The position numbers and the translations under genes were made by a program. A DNA stretch of 64,000 bases. Source: Rhizobium ruizarguesonis. GTDB taxonomy: Bacteria > Pseudomonadota > Alphaproteobacteria > Rhizobiales > Rhizobiaceae. Where the stretch lies: NCBI RefSeq assembly GCF_012349115.1, contig NZ_PQIG01000057.1:1-64000 (forward strand). The letters are read 5' to 3'. Shown here piece after piece: positions 1 through 8,721 of the stretch (position 1 is the first letter of the stretch; each line of letters begins with the position of its first letter). A model generated the notes under the pieces. It was given only the letters and a program-made list of their open reading frames with translations. It did no database searches and was not told where the DNA came from.

Positions 1-145
1 AGAAGTAGCCGGTGCCGTAAGCGTCGCAGACGCGAACATATTCAACCGGTTCCGGTTCGGCAGCAACGATAGCGTCAGCAGCCTGAGCACCGGAAACTAC
101 TGCGAGAGCAGCAGCGGAGCCGAGAAGAAGGCTCTTGATGTTCAT
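1..145 (-). CDS. Outer-membrane porin, N-terminal part (gene continues beyond the window)
   Basis: The visible 48 residues begin [20 protein letters not shown], a clear signal peptide with a likely cleavage site after AQA, followed by the acidic, proline-containing stretch and [12 protein letters not shown] that is typical of the mature start of Rhizobiales porins of the RopA / Omp2b family. These proteins form trimeric general-diffusion channels in the outer membrane. The ATG at 145-143 is preceded by GGAGG seven bases upstream, which fixes the start. Only the first part of the gene is in the window, so the paralogue cannot be decided. The pattern of signal peptide plus VCDAYG is what I recognise; the rest is inference from the family. 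Confidence 0.8.
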   Translation of the reverse strand, partial: MNIKSLLLGSAAALAVVSGAQAADAIVAAEPEPVEYVRVCDAYGTGYF

Positions 146-712
146 AAATGACCTCCAATTCAAAGTTTCGATCGGGTTTGGGATCTTTCGCTGAGCAGCG
201 TTCCCTGCCCCATCCCCGTGTTTCAAGAAGTGGACGATCAGTCGCCCTTGCTTCCGACGCTGAAAATACAAGACGGAAGCCGTCACGCAATCACCAACTT
301 ACTCGGATGGGGGATTTGAGGGAGCCTTCCCGACATTCTGTTGCTGAAAGGACACAAGTCGGGCAACCGGCCTCGATTTCCTTTATGCTTTGTTAAGAAA
401 ACCCTGATTTTGCGGAGGCTTAGGTTCGGTCAACAAAGAATTGGACATGCGCTTTGCGACACATTCGTGACACTTTTTCGACAAAATGCGGCTCTTGTGG
501 GGGATTCATGATTACAGGAAGCGTAACCGAACGTGCACCAATCCAGCTTTCGCCACTTGCCGGGCGTGAGGGCGGGAGGTGATTCCCGCAGACGATTCTC
601 TCACTTGAGGCAGAGAGATTTTTCTCGTTCGCCCGGCCAAAGGCATAGCCGACTATGAGAACATGATTCCCTGCCGGAAACCAAAGATCGACGCATGCTC
701 AGGAAATCACAA
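146..712. other. Intergenic stretch without a recognisable gene
   Basis: About 570 bases between the porin start and the tRNA. Reading frames here are short and show no family likeness. The AT-rich part around 380-500 probably holds the promoter of the leftward porin gene, whose leader would then be long, as is common for abundant porin mRNAs. No convincing terminator, repeat or small RNA could be identified by eye. Confidence 0.4.
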
Positions 713-803
713 TGGCGGAGAAGATGGGATTCGAACCCACGATACGCTTTTGACGTATACTCCCTTAGCAGGGGAGCGCCTTCGACCACTCGGCCACCTC
801 TCC
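713..803 (-). tRNA. tRNA-Ser (anticodon GCU)
   Basis: Read on the minus strand the molecule starts GGAGAGGTGGCCGAGTGG at 803 and ends with CTTCTCCG followed by an encoded CCA (715-713). The 7-bp acceptor stem pairs, the T arm contains GGTTCGAATCC, the anticodon loop CTGCTAA gives anticodon GCU, and there is a long variable arm as expected of class II serine tRNAs. It reads AGC/AGU serine codons. The gene stands alone, with its own promoter just upstream. Confidence 0.96.
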
Positions 804-812
804 GGTGCGGCC

Positions 813-841
813 TAACTATGGCGACCGGTCTGTGAATGCAA
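813..841 (-). promoter_or_regulatory. Probable promoter of the tRNA-Ser gene
   Basis: On the minus strand TTGCAT (841-836) and TAGTTA (818-813) are separated by exactly 17 bases, and the predicted transcription start would lie one to three bases before the first tRNA nucleotide at 803. The spacing and position fit a housekeeping sigma-70-type promoter. It is a match by eye only. Confidence 0.55.
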
Positions 842-972
842 GGGTTTTTTGAGTTTTCACCAGAAGAAATGCAGCGAGCGGCAATTCGGCTGGTTGCGCA
901 AACAGACCTCGCCTCCGGCCGAGATCCGCGGAGTTTGATCGCGCTTCGTTCTCTTCGATGAAGAGGCCGATC

Positions 973-2190
973 TCAGACGAGCAGGCTCTTGAGGTCAGCA
1001 GAAGGGTCGGCGAGAATCGATTTGTCGGGGTTGGTCCCGGATTCCAGCAGTTTTTTGCCGGTCACATAGGCTTTCGCGTCGTTGATGGCATCGACGGCGA
1101 TCAGCACGCCTTCCCTGAAGTACCAGACCGAATGGGCGCCTTCGCGGGTGCCGGGACGCAGCAACGTCTCGTCATAACCGAGATTGAAGCCGGCAATCTG
1201 CAGCTTGACGTCATACTGGTCGGACCAGAACCACGGCTTCGGCGCATAAGGCTCATTGCCGCCGGCGATGACGGCTGCCGCTGCTTCGGCCTGGTCGACG
1301 GCGTTCTGCACCGATTCGAGCCTGATGCGGCCGCCCTGCCAGGGAAGTGCGGCGCAATCGCCGGCCGCAAAGATCGCCGGATCGGAGGTGCGGGCGAATT
1401 CGTCGACGACAATGCCGTTGGCGACTTCGAGGCCGGCTTCCTTGGCAAGCTGATCGTTCGGCGCGACGCCGATGCCGACGACGGCGAAATCGATGTCGAT
1501 AACCGATCCGTCGGAAAGTGCGGCACCGGTGACGCGGCCATCCTTGCCAATCAGATGCTTGAGCCCTGTCTTCTCGCGGATCACCACGTCATGTGTCTCG
1601 TGAATCCCGCGCATGATGTCGGCGGTCTCCTTCGCCGCGACGCGCTGCAGGATGCGGTCGGCCATTTCGATGACGGTGACTTCCAGGCCGCGATGGCGGG
1701 CAACGGCCGCTGCCTCGAGACCGATATAACCGCCGCCGATGATGAGGACGCGGCGACCGGGGCGCATCTCGTCAGCAAGCAGATCGGCATCGCGCTTGTC
1801 GCGAGCGACATAGACGCCTTCGAGATCGCCGCCGATTGCGGCCGGGAGCCGGCGCGGCGTCGAGCCGGTGGTCAGCGCCAGCGTGCCGTAATCGAGAACA
1901 GAGCCGTCCTGCAGCAGAACCTGCTTGCTGTCCGGCTTGATCTGCTCGGCCCAGGTCGAAAGGCGAAGATCGACATCATTGTCCGCATACCAGTGCTCGG
2001 CGCGAAACAGCAGGCGGTCGAAGACCATTTCACCGAGCAGGTATTTTTTCGAAAGCGGCGGGCGTTGATAGGGAGCGACGTCCTCGGCGCCGAGGAGGGT
2101 GATCGGGCGCGTATCCTTCAACGCACGCAGCTTGGCCGCCAATGCGAAACCGGCTTGTCCCGCGCCGATGATCACCAGTCTATCCGTCAC
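973..2190 (-). CDS. FAD-dependent ferredoxin reductase-like oxidoreductase
   Basis: A 405-residue flavoprotein with two Rossmann motifs: LVIIGAGQAGFALAAKLR near the N terminus for FAD and VLIIGGGYIGLEAAAVAR in the middle for NAD(P)H, plus the late FAD motif around AAGDCAALP. This order and length fit putidaredoxin/rhodocoxin-type reductases, which pass electrons from NAD(P)H to a small 2Fe-2S ferredoxin. I chose the GTG at 2190-2188 because AGGAGTGAG lies just upstream and the product then begins directly with the FAD-binding strand; a longer frame to 2223 has no such site. No ferredoxin or P450 gene is adjacent, so the partner is unknown. The gene seems monocistronic; a RIME-like repeat lies upstream. 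Confidence 0.85.
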   Translation of the reverse strand: MTDRLVIIGAGQAGFALAAKLRALKDTRPITLLGAEDVAPYQRPPLSKKYLLGEMVFDRLLFRAEHWYADNDVDLRLSTWAEQIKPDSKQVLLQDGSVLDYGTLALTTGSTPRRLPAAIGGDLEGVYVARDKRDADLLADEMRPGRRVLIIGGGYIGLEAAAVARHRGLEVTVIEMADRILQRVAAKETADIMRGIHETHDVVIREKTGLKHLIGKDGRVTGAALSDGSVIDIDFAVVGIGVAPNDQLAKEAGLEVANGIVVDEFARTSDPAIFAAGDCAALPWQGGRIRLESVQNAVDQAEAAAAVIAGGNEPYAPKPWFWSDQYDVKLQIAGFNLGYDETLLRPGTREGAHSVWYFREGVLIAVDAINDAKAYVTGKKLLESGTNPDKSILADPSADLKSLLV

Positions 2191-2228
2191 GATCTCACTC
2201 CTGAAGCTGCGCCCGACACCCACGCCAA

Positions 2229-2340
2229 GGCCTGTCCCCTAAAGCGCCGCGCATCTTTCAGACACGCAAAGGACGCTGTCGCATTTTGAGTTTCTGCATA
2301 ATCCCTGAAATCGATCCCGATTTCAGGGATTATGCAGTAG
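2229..2340. repeat. RIME-like palindromic intergenic repeat (family A, copy 1)
   Basis: The core 2294-2337 is a perfect 20-bp inverted repeat: CTGCATAATCCCTGAAATCG, a 4-base loop ATCC, and its exact complement. It is preceded by a GC-rich block with CGCGCATCTTTCAGACACGC and GTCGCATTTTGAG. The same two-block arrangement recurs at 10985-11090 and, inverted and diverged, at 17226-17335, with the first block alone at 61263-61312. It lies between two genes whose start regions face away from or towards it and encodes nothing itself. The likeness to Rhizobium intergenic mosaic elements is from memory. Confidence 0.8.
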
Positions 2341-2375
2341 CCCGTGCGCCGTCAACGGAAAGCGGCCTCTTACAT

Positions 2376-3491
2376 TCAGCCGATCTCGATCCAGCGGCGC
2401 TCGTGGAAGGATTGTGCCATGGCATGCACCGACTTCTCTATCCTGAGACCGTCTTCGAATGTCACGATCGACGACGGCTCGCCTGATATTGCCCGGATCA
2501 GCTCACGGCATTCGATGATCTTCAGATCGTTGAAGCCGAGGCCGTGGCCTGGTGCCGGAATGAACCGATCATAAGGCCGATGGGCGGGTGCCGCCAGTAT
2601 CTTGCGGAAGCCCTGTTCGGAGCCGCGGCCGTCGGCCTGATAGAGCTCGAATTCGTTCATGCGCTCCTGGTCGTAGACGATCGAGCCTTTCGAGCCGAAA
2701 ATCTGCAGGGCGATGCGGCCCTTGCGACCCCAGGCGGCGCGATTCGCCATCAGCACGGCGGAGATGCCGCCGCCAAGCCGCATCAGCACGTTGGCGCCAT
2801 CGTGGTTTTCGACGGCACGGCGACCACCCTCGCTCAGCGGGCGATCGGCATAGGGCCTCACCATATCCGTTATGACGGCCTCGACATGGCCGAAGAGATA
2901 CCAGAGCAACGACAGCGGGTGCACGGCGAAATCATCGAGCGCGCCGTAGCCGGCGGAAAGCTCGCTCTTCCAATAAAAGAAGACATCGGGATCGGCCATG
3001 AAGTCCTCATCCATCTCGACGCGGATATGATTGACCGTGCCGATGGCGCCCTCGCCAATCAGCGTTCTGATATGCCGCATGACGGGATTCTGGATGTAAT
3101 TATAGCCAAGGGCGGCAACCTTGCCGGATCGCTTCGCCGTTTCCAGCATGCGCTCGGCATCGGCATAGGCCGGCGCCATCGGTTTTTCGCACCAGACATG
3201 CTTGCCGGCCTCGAGGGCTGCAATCGCCATCTCGGGATGAAACTGATTGGGCGTGGTGACGGAGACCACGTCGACCTGGGGGTCGGCGATCAGCGCCCGC
3301 CAGTCGGCCGTCGCCTTCTCGAAACCGAATTCACCGGCACGAGTCTCAGCAAGCTCGGCATTGGCTTCGGCCAGATGCACAAGACGCGGACGCTCGACAT
3401 CGCCGAACACCGTCTTTACTGCATTCCACGCCAGCGCATGGCACTTGCCCATATAACCGGTGCCGATCAAACCGATGCCGAGTGGCTTCAT
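2376..3491 (-). CDS. iolY: Gfo/Idh/MocA-family dehydrogenase, probable (scyllo-)inositol dehydrogenase
   Basis: A 371-residue NAD(P)-dependent sugar/polyol dehydrogenase. The N-terminal Rossmann motif GIGLIGTGYMG is at residues 5-15, the catalytic-lysine motif EKP at about 102-104, and the D-x3-H pair of the active site at about D187/H191 (DDFAVHP). It is divergent from the inositol regulator gene and shares its promoter region, so it is probably part of inositol catabolism; in Sinorhizobium meliloti the gene in this position is, as I recall, iolY, a scyllo-inositol dehydrogenase. The ATG at 3491 is preferred over a TTG at 3506 because GGAGGAGACGGAA stands directly before it. The substrate is inferred from position only; the family also oxidises many other sugars. 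Confidence 0.8.
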   Translation of the reverse strand: MKPLGIGLIGTGYMGKCHALAWNAVKTVFGDVERPRLVHLAEANAELAETRAGEFGFEKATADWRALIADPQVDVVSVTTPNQFHPEMAIAALEAGKHVWCEKPMAPAYADAERMLETAKRSGKVAALGYNYIQNPVMRHIRTLIGEGAIGTVNHIRVEMDEDFMADPDVFFYWKSELSAGYGALDDFAVHPLSLLWYLFGHVEAVITDMVRPYADRPLSEGGRRAVENHDGANVLMRLGGGISAVLMANRAAWGRKGRIALQIFGSKGSIVYDQERMNEFELYQADGRGSEQGFRKILAAPAHRPYDRFIPAPGHGLGFNDLKIIECRELIRAISGEPSSIVTFEDGLRIEKSVHAMAQSFHERRWIEIG

Positions 3492-3665
3492 TTCCGTCTC
3501 CTCCAAAGCTGTGCGCGGATTTTTGGAATATTTGGATCATTTTGACAAGGACCTGCTCGCAGGCATTTCTGCGCCCTTCCCGAGAAGATTGTCTAAAAGC
3601 CTTCAATTACAGGGGGTTAAAAACAATTAGCCGTGTCGTTTGAAATCGTTTATGTTCGATAATAT

Positions 3666-3679
3666 GGAATGTTTGTTTC
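3666..3679. promoter_or_regulatory. Candidate IolR operator upstream of iolR
   Basis: GGAA-TGTTTG-TTTC, one base from the dyad GGAA-N6-TTCC that I recall as the IolR recognition pattern in Sinorhizobium meliloti. It lies in the 206-bp divergent space between iolY and iolR, 19 bases before the iolR start, suggesting autoregulation and control of both genes. Two similar sites stand before iolC. Confidence 0.5.
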
Positions 3680-3697
3680 ATCTCGTGAGCCGTAAGC

Positions 3698-4573
3698 ATG
3701 GATAACGATCCCCAGAGGCACGCGCGTGTGCCGCGCGATTTCGAAAGCCTGCGCAGCACCATCATCGAGCGCAAGGCGAATATGCCGAAGCGGCTGGCGC
3801 AGGTCGCCGCCTTCGCGCTCGGCAATCCCGACGAAATCGCCTTCGGAACGACGGCGAGCATCGCGGCCGCCTCCGACGTCCAGCCCTCGACGCTGGTGCG
3901 CTTGGCGCATCATCTGGGTTATGGAGGCTTTTCCGACCTGCAGAGCATCTTTCGCGAAAGATTGCGGGACCGGACGCTGAGCTACGAAGAGCGCCTCGTC
4001 ACGCTCGAGCAATCGAACGGTGACGATGAGGACGCCAATCTGCTCTCCGGCTTCATTGCCGCGGCAAACCAGTCGGTCAACCGGCTGGCGGCGACGGTCC
4101 AGAGCGATACTTTCACCAAAGCGGTGAATATCCTTGCTAACGCCGAGACGATCTATCTGATCGCCAAACGACGCTCCTACCCTTTGACGGCGCACATGAC
4201 CTACGCTTTTTCCAAGCTCAACATTCGCCACCAGATCGTCGCCTCGCCGAACGGCGTCGACCCTGAGATGGTGCAGTTCGCAACACCGAAGGATGCGGCG
4301 ATCGCGGCGAGCTTTTCGCCTTATGCGGCCGACAGCCTCAACCAGAGCCAAGAGCTTGCCGACCGCGGCGTTCCCGTCATCGCGATCACCGATTCGGCCT
4401 TTTCGCCGCTTGCCGCCTGCGCCACGCACTGGTTCGAGGTGGCGGAGGCCGATTTCGCCGGCTTCCGCTCGCTTTCGGCCTCGATGGCGCTCACGATGGC
4501 ACTGCCGGTTGCAATCGCCGAGCGGCGGCGCAAGCGTCAGCAGTCAAAACCTGTAAAAGGCAAAATGGAATAA
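3698..4573 (+). CDS. iolR: RpiR-family transcriptional repressor of inositol catabolism
   Basis: A 291-residue regulator with the RpiR layout: an N-terminal helix-turn-helix domain over about residues 15-90 (TTASIAAASDVQPSTLVRLA is the recognition region) and a C-terminal SIS sugar-isomerase-like domain over about 125-270 that would sense a phosphorylated inositol intermediate. It stands between divergent iolY and the iolCDEB genes, exactly as in other rhizobia where IolR represses the pathway. The stop codon overlaps a perfect GGAA-N6-TTCC site, so the regulator gene carries an operator for its own downstream targets. There is no strong ribosome-binding site before the ATG; the next in-frame Met would cut into the HTH domain. 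Confidence 0.88.
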   Translation: MDNDPQRHARVPRDFESLRSTIIERKANMPKRLAQVAAFALGNPDEIAFGTTASIAAASDVQPSTLVRLAHHLGYGGFSDLQSIFRERLRDRTLSYEERLVTLEQSNGDDEDANLLSGFIAAANQSVNRLAATVQSDTFTKAVNILANAETIYLIAKRRSYPLTAHMTYAFSKLNIRHQIVASPNGVDPEMVQFATPKDAAIAASFSPYAADSLNQSQELADRGVPVIAITDSAFSPLAACATHWFEVAEADFAGFRSLSASMALTMALPVAIAERRRKRQQSKPVKGKME

Positions 4574-4610
4574 ACATTCCGAATTGACAAAATATCGGAA
4601 CCGATGTTTC
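4567..4610. promoter_or_regulatory. Two candidate IolR operators and promoter of iolC
   Basis: A perfect GGAA-TAAACA-TTCC dyad covers 4567-4580 and overlaps the iolR stop; GGAA-CCGATG-TTTC covers 4597-4610. Between them TTGACA (4584-4589) is a consensus -35 box, and the second dyad occupies the place where the -10 box would be (17-18 bases on). Two repressor sites bracketing a -35 box would explain repression of iolCDEB without inositol. The ribosome-binding site of iolC (GGGAGG) follows about 45 bases downstream. Confidence 0.6.
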
Positions 4611-4665
4611 ATTATTGAAAATTCGCAGGCACTGGAAGCCGCGCAAAATCTAGCGGGAGGACATC

Positions 4666-6600
4666 ATGGTACAATCGAATCCGGGTTCACAGCCGGAGCC
4701 GGCGCTTGATGTGATCACCATCGGCCGTTCCTCGGTCGATCTTTACGGCCAGCAGATCGGTTCGCGGCTGGAGGATATCGGCTCCTTCGCCAAGTCGGTC
4801 GGCGGCTGCCCAGCCAATATCGCCATCGGCACGGCTCGGCTCGGCCTCAAATCCGGCCTCATCACCCGCGTCGGCGACGAGCAGATGGGACGCTTCATCC
4901 GCGAGCAGTCGGCGCGCGAAGGTGTGGCGACAGACGGCATCGTCACCGACAAGGAGCGGCTGACGGCGCTGGTGCTGCTGGCGGTCGAGGCCGAGGGCGT
5001 GTCGCCGATGATCTTCTATCGGTCGGATTGCGCCGACATGGCGCTCGATGAAGGCGATATCGACGAGGATTTCATCAGATCCTCGCGCGCCGTTCTCGTT
5101 TCCGGTACGCATTTCTCGCGGCCGAATACGGAGGCTGCGCAGCGCAAGGCGATCCGCATCGCCAAGGCGAACGGCCGCAAGGTGATCTTCGACATCGATT
5201 ACCGGCCGAACCTCTGGGGCCTTGCCGGCCATGCGGAAGGCTTCGAGCGCTACGTGAAATCCGACCGGGTCTCCTCGAAGATGCAGAAGACCCTGCCGGA
5301 TTGCGACCTCATCGTCGGCACCGAAGAGGAAATCCTGATCGCTTCCGGCGCCGACGACGTGCTCGGCGCGCTGAAGGAGATCCGTCGGCTGTCGCCGGCG
5401 ACGATCGTGCTCAAGCGCGGCGCCATGGGCTGTATCGTCTATGACGGGCCGATCGCCGACGATCTCGAAGCCGGCATCATCGGCCAGGGTTTCCCGATCG
5501 AGGTCTTCAACGTGCTGGGCGCCGGCGATGCCTTCATGTCCGGCTTCCTGCGCGGCTTTCTGCGCGACGAGCCGCTGAAGACCTGTGCCACCTGGGCCAA
5601 TGCCTGCGGCGCCTTCGCCGTCTCCCGCCTGCTCTGCTCGCCGGAATATCCGACCTGGGCAGAACTCGACTTCTTCCTGACGACCGGCAGCAAACACCGG
5701 GCGCTGCGCAAGGACGAGGCGCTCAACCATATCCACTGGGCATCGACCCGGCGCGGCGAAATCCCGCTTTTGATGGCGCTGGCGATCGACCACCGTTCGC
5801 AGCTCGTCAGCGTCGCCGATGAGCTCGGCGTCGGCCATGAGAAAATCGTCGCCTTCAAACGGCTGGCGGTGGCGGCAGCGGCGCGGGTTTCGAACGGCCG
5901 CGACGGCTACGGCATGCTGATCGACGAACGCTTCGGCCGCGACGCCTTCTTCGATGCGGCGACGAAGAATTTCTCCTGGATCGGCCGGCCGGTGGAATTG
6001 CCAGGCTCGAAGCCGCTGCGCTTCGAATTCAGCCAGGATATCGGCTCGCAGCTTGTGGAATGGCCGCTCGGCCATTGCATCAAGTGCCTGTGTTTCTATC
6101 ATCCTGATGATCCGGCTGACTTGAAGACCGAGCAGCAGGAGAAGCTGCGGACGCTGTTCGAGGCCGCCCGCAAGGTCGGCCGCGAGCTGCTGGTGGAGAT
6201 CATCGCCGGCAAGAACGGGCCGCTCACCGACGATACGATCGCGACCGCGCTGGAGGAGCTCTATGCGCTCGGCATCAAGCCGGACTGGTGGAAACTGGAG
6301 CCGCAAGCATCCAGCGAAGCCTGGAAGAAGATCGATGCAGTGATCGCCAAAAATGATCCATGGTGCCGCGGTATCGTGCTCCTGGGGCTCGAGGCGCCCG
6401 CCGACGAACTGATCTCCTGCTTCGAGGCGACGCTGGCAGCGCCCTCCGTGAAAGGCTTTGCCGTCGGGCGGACGATCTTTGCCGATCCGGCGCGCGCCTG
6501 GCTTTCAGGCGAAATGAATGATGAGGAAGCGATCGCCGATATGGCCGGCCGTTTCCGACACCTGACAGAAGCGTGGTTGAAGACCCGCGGGCATCAGTAG
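4666..6600 (+). CDS. iolC: 5-dehydro-2-deoxygluconokinase fused to a DUF2090 domain
   Basis: A 644-residue bifunctional protein. Residues 1-340 are a PfkB/ribokinase-type kinase: the first signature GGCPANIAIGTARLG lies near residue 46 and the ATP/catalytic motif VLGAGDAFMSGF near residue 283. It phosphorylates 2-deoxy-5-keto-D-gluconate, the fifth step of myo-inositol breakdown. Residues from about 350 onward (starting around PLLMALAIDHRSQ) form the DUF2090 domain, an aldolase-like TIM barrel found fused to IolC in rhizobia and other proteobacteria; it may carry out the following aldol cleavage, but that is inference. The ATG has GGGAGG seven bases upstream. First gene of iolCDEB. Confidence 0.93.
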   Translation: MVQSNPGSQPEPALDVITIGRSSVDLYGQQIGSRLEDIGSFAKSVGGCPANIAIGTARLGLKSGLITRVGDEQMGRFIREQSAREGVATDGIVTDKERLTALVLLAVEAEGVSPMIFYRSDCADMALDEGDIDEDFIRSSRAVLVSGTHFSRPNTEAAQRKAIRIAKANGRKVIFDIDYRPNLWGLAGHAEGFERYVKSDRVSSKMQKTLPDCDLIVGTEEEILIASGADDVLGALKEIRRLSPATIVLKRGAMGCIVYDGPIADDLEAGIIGQGFPIEVFNVLGAGDAFMSGFLRGFLRDEPLKTCATWANACGAFAVSRLLCSPEYPTWAELDFFLTTGSKHRALRKDEALNHIHWASTRRGEIPLLMALAIDHRSQLVSVADELGVGHEKIVAFKRLAVAAAARVSNGRDGYGMLIDERFGRDAFFDAATKNFSWIGRPVELPGSKPLRFEFSQDIGSQLVEWPLGHCIKCLCFYHPDDPADLKTEQQEKLRTLFEAARKVGRELLVEIIAGKNGPLTDDTIATALEELYALGIKPDWWKLEPQASSEAWKKIDAVIAKNDPWCRGIVLLGLEAPADELISCFEATLAAPSVKGFAVGRTIFADPARAWLSGEMNDEEAIADMAGRFRHLTEAWLKTRGHQ

Positions 6601-6614
6601 GAATCGAAATAAGA

Positions 6615-6769
6615 CCCCTCCCCAACCCCTCCCCACAAGGGGGGGGACTTAACTTGGGGCACCCGCCTCACGCCATGAGCGAGCGTCCCTTCGGACGAGA
6701 CGTTGCGGCGAGAGTGTGGAGAGCCCGGCAGGTTAGCCCCTCCCCTTGTGGAGAGGAGTTGGGGAGGGG
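6615..6769. repeat. MITE-like palindromic element between iolC and iolD
   Basis: About 155 bp bounded by near-identical inverted arms: CCCCTCCCCAACCCCTCCCC at 6615 and the complement of the block ending in GTTGGGGAGGGG at 6769. The arms are about 32 bp with two to three mismatches; the interior of roughly 90 bp shows no reading frame of interest. No transposase is present, so it is either a miniature non-autonomous element or a mosaic intergenic repeat. In RNA the arms would form a strong hairpin in the middle of the iol transcript. Confidence 0.7.
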
Positions 6770-6805
6770 AAAACAGATAGAGAGTCAAAAGTCCGGGAGG
6801 ACCCG

Positions 6806-8656
6806 ATGGGCAAGACGATACGGTTGACGATGGCGCAGGCCGTCGCGCATTTCTTGAAAGTACAGATGACGATCGTCGACGGCAAGAAAGTGCCGATCTT
6901 CGGCGGCGTCTGGGCGATCTTCGGTCACGGCAACGTCGCCGGCATCGGCGAGGCGCTCTATCAGGTGCGCGAGGAATTGACCACCTATCGCGCCCACAAC
7001 GAGCAGGGTATGGCGCATGCCGCGATCGCCTATGCCAAGGCGAATTTCCGCACGCGCTTCATGGCCTGCACGAGTTCGATCGGCCCCGGGGCGCTGAACA
7101 TGGTGACGGCCGCCGGCGTGGCGCATGTCAATCGTATTCCCGTTCTCTTCCTGCCGGGCGACGTCTTCGCCAACCGCGCGCCGGATCCGGTGCTGCAGCA
7201 GATCGAGGATTTCGGCGACGGCACGGTCTCGGCCAATGATGCCTTCCGTTCGGTTTCGCGCTATTTCGACCGCATCACCCGACCAGAGCAGATCATCTCG
7301 GCGCTGAAGCGCGCCATGCAGGTCCTGACCGATCCCCTGGATTGCGGCCCGGTGACATTGTCGCTCTGCCAGGACGTTCAGGCAGAAGCCTTCGATTATC
7401 CGGAAAGCCTGTTCGATGAAAAAGTCTGGACGACCCGCCGGCCGCAGCCGGATGCGGACGAGCTGGCGAATGCCATTGCGCTGATCAAGGCGTCGCAGAA
7501 GCCGGTGATCGTTGCCGGCGGCGGCGTGCTTTATTCGCAGGCGACGAAGGAGCTTGCCGCCTTTGCCGAGGCCCATGACCTTCCCGTCGTCGTCACCCAG
7601 GCCGGCAAGTCGGCGATCAACGAGACCCATCCGCTGGCACTCGGCTCGGTCGGCGTCACCGGCACGTCGGCGGCGAATGCGATCGCGGAGGAAACGGACC
7701 TGGTCATCGCTGTCGGCACGCGCTGCCAGGATTTCACCACCGGCTCCTGGGCGCTGTTCAAGAACGACAACCTCAGGATGATCGGGCTCAATATCGCCGC
7801 CTATGACGCGGTGAAGCACGACAGCCATCCGCTGGTGACTGACGCCCGCGAAGGGCTGAAGGCACTGTCGGCAGGGCTTTCGGGCTGGAAGGCGCCGGCA
7901 GCCCTCGTCGAGAAGGCGGCTGCGGAGAAGAAAGTCTGGATGGAGGCCGCCGACAGGGCGATGGCGACGACCAATGCCGCCCTGCCCTCCGATGCGCAGG
8001 TGATCGGCGCGGTGACGCGCACGCTCGGCGGCGAGAATACGACGGTGCTTTGTGCTGCAGGCGGCCTTCCCGGCGAATTGCACAAGCTTTGGCCGGCGAC
8101 GGCGCCGGGCAGCTATCACATGGAATACGGCTTTTCCTGCATGGGCTATGAGATTGCCGGCGGGCTGGGCGCCAAGATGGCGCATCCGGAACGGGATGTC
8201 GTCGTCATGGTCGGCGACGGTTCCTACATGATGATGAATTCCGAGCTAGCGACCTCGGTCATGCTTGGCCTCAAGCTCAATATCGTCGTGCTCGACAATC
8301 GCGGTTATGGCTGCATCAACCGGCTGCAGATGGGAACCGGCGGCGCCAACTTCAACAATTTGCTCAAGGACTCCTATTACGAGGTGATGCCGCAGATCGA
8401 CTTCCGCGCGCATGCCGAAAGCATGGGCGCCATCGCCGTCAAGGTCGCCTCAATCGCCGAGCTGGAGCAGGCGATCGCCGACTCGAAGAAAAACGACCGC
8501 ACCTCGGTCTTCGTCATCGACACCGATCCGCTTGTTACCACGGAGGCCGGCGGCCACTGGTGGGATGTCGCGGTGCCTGAGGTCAGCCCGCGCGAACAGG
8601 TCAACGAAGCGCGCAAGGGCTATGTCGAAGCACGCGCCGCCCAGCGCATCGGCTAA
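6806..8656 (+). CDS. iolD: 3D-(3,5/4)-trihydroxycyclohexane-1,2-dione hydrolase
   Basis: A 616-residue thiamine-diphosphate enzyme of the acetolactate-synthase fold. The thiamine pyrophosphate motif begins at GDGSYMMMNSEL (about residue 470) and ends at DNRGYG (about 497); the catalytic glutamate region is AHNEQGMAHAA near residue 60. IolD opens the ring of the dione formed by IolE, giving 5-deoxy-glucuronate. The length matches the family. The start at 6806 is chosen because GGGAGG stands five bases before it; an upstream extension in frame would run into the palindromic element. It is followed by a short hairpin and iolE. Confidence 0.95.
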   Translation: MGKTIRLTMAQAVAHFLKVQMTIVDGKKVPIFGGVWAIFGHGNVAGIGEALYQVREELTTYRAHNEQGMAHAAIAYAKANFRTRFMACTSSIGPGALNMVTAAGVAHVNRIPVLFLPGDVFANRAPDPVLQQIEDFGDGTVSANDAFRSVSRYFDRITRPEQIISALKRAMQVLTDPLDCGPVTLSLCQDVQAEAFDYPESLFDEKVWTTRRPQPDADELANAIALIKASQKPVIVAGGGVLYSQATKELAAFAEAHDLPVVVTQAGKSAINETHPLALGSVGVTGTSAANAIAEETDLVIAVGTRCQDFTTGSWALFKNDNLRMIGLNIAAYDAVKHDSHPLVTDAREGLKALSAGLSGWKAPAALVEKAAAEKKVWMEAADRAMATTNAALPSDAQVIGAVTRTLGGENTTVLCAAGGLPGELHKLWPATAPGSYHMEYGFSCMGYEIAGGLGAKMAHPERDVVVMVGDGSYMMMNSELATSVMLGLKLNIVVLDNRGYGCINRLQMGTGGANFNNLLKDSYYEVMPQIDFRAHAESMGAIAVKVASIAELEQAIADSKKNDRTSVFVIDTDPLVTTEAGGHWWDVAVPEVSPREQVNEARKGYVEARAAQRIG

Positions 8657-8674
8657 TCTATCGCTATCATTTCT

Positions 8675-8698
8675 CGGAAGAGCGTCCCGGCTCTTCCG
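8675..8698 (+). other. Hairpin in the iolD-iolE gap
   Basis: CGGAAGAGC and GCTCTTCCG form a perfect 9-bp stem with a 6-base loop, 18 bases after the iolD stop. No T-tract follows, so it is more likely an RNA-stabilising or processing hairpin, or a small repeat, than a terminator. The iolE ribosome-binding site AAGGAG follows eleven bases later. Confidence 0.6.
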
Positions 8699-8721
8699 CA
8701 ATGCTTTTAAGGAGAATGTTG

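Noticed and set aside
4687..6306. 539-codon frame on the minus strand opposite iolC
   Set aside because: A typical high-GC shadow frame: Arg/His/Asp-rich, no family likeness, and opposite to a gene with clear kinase motifs.
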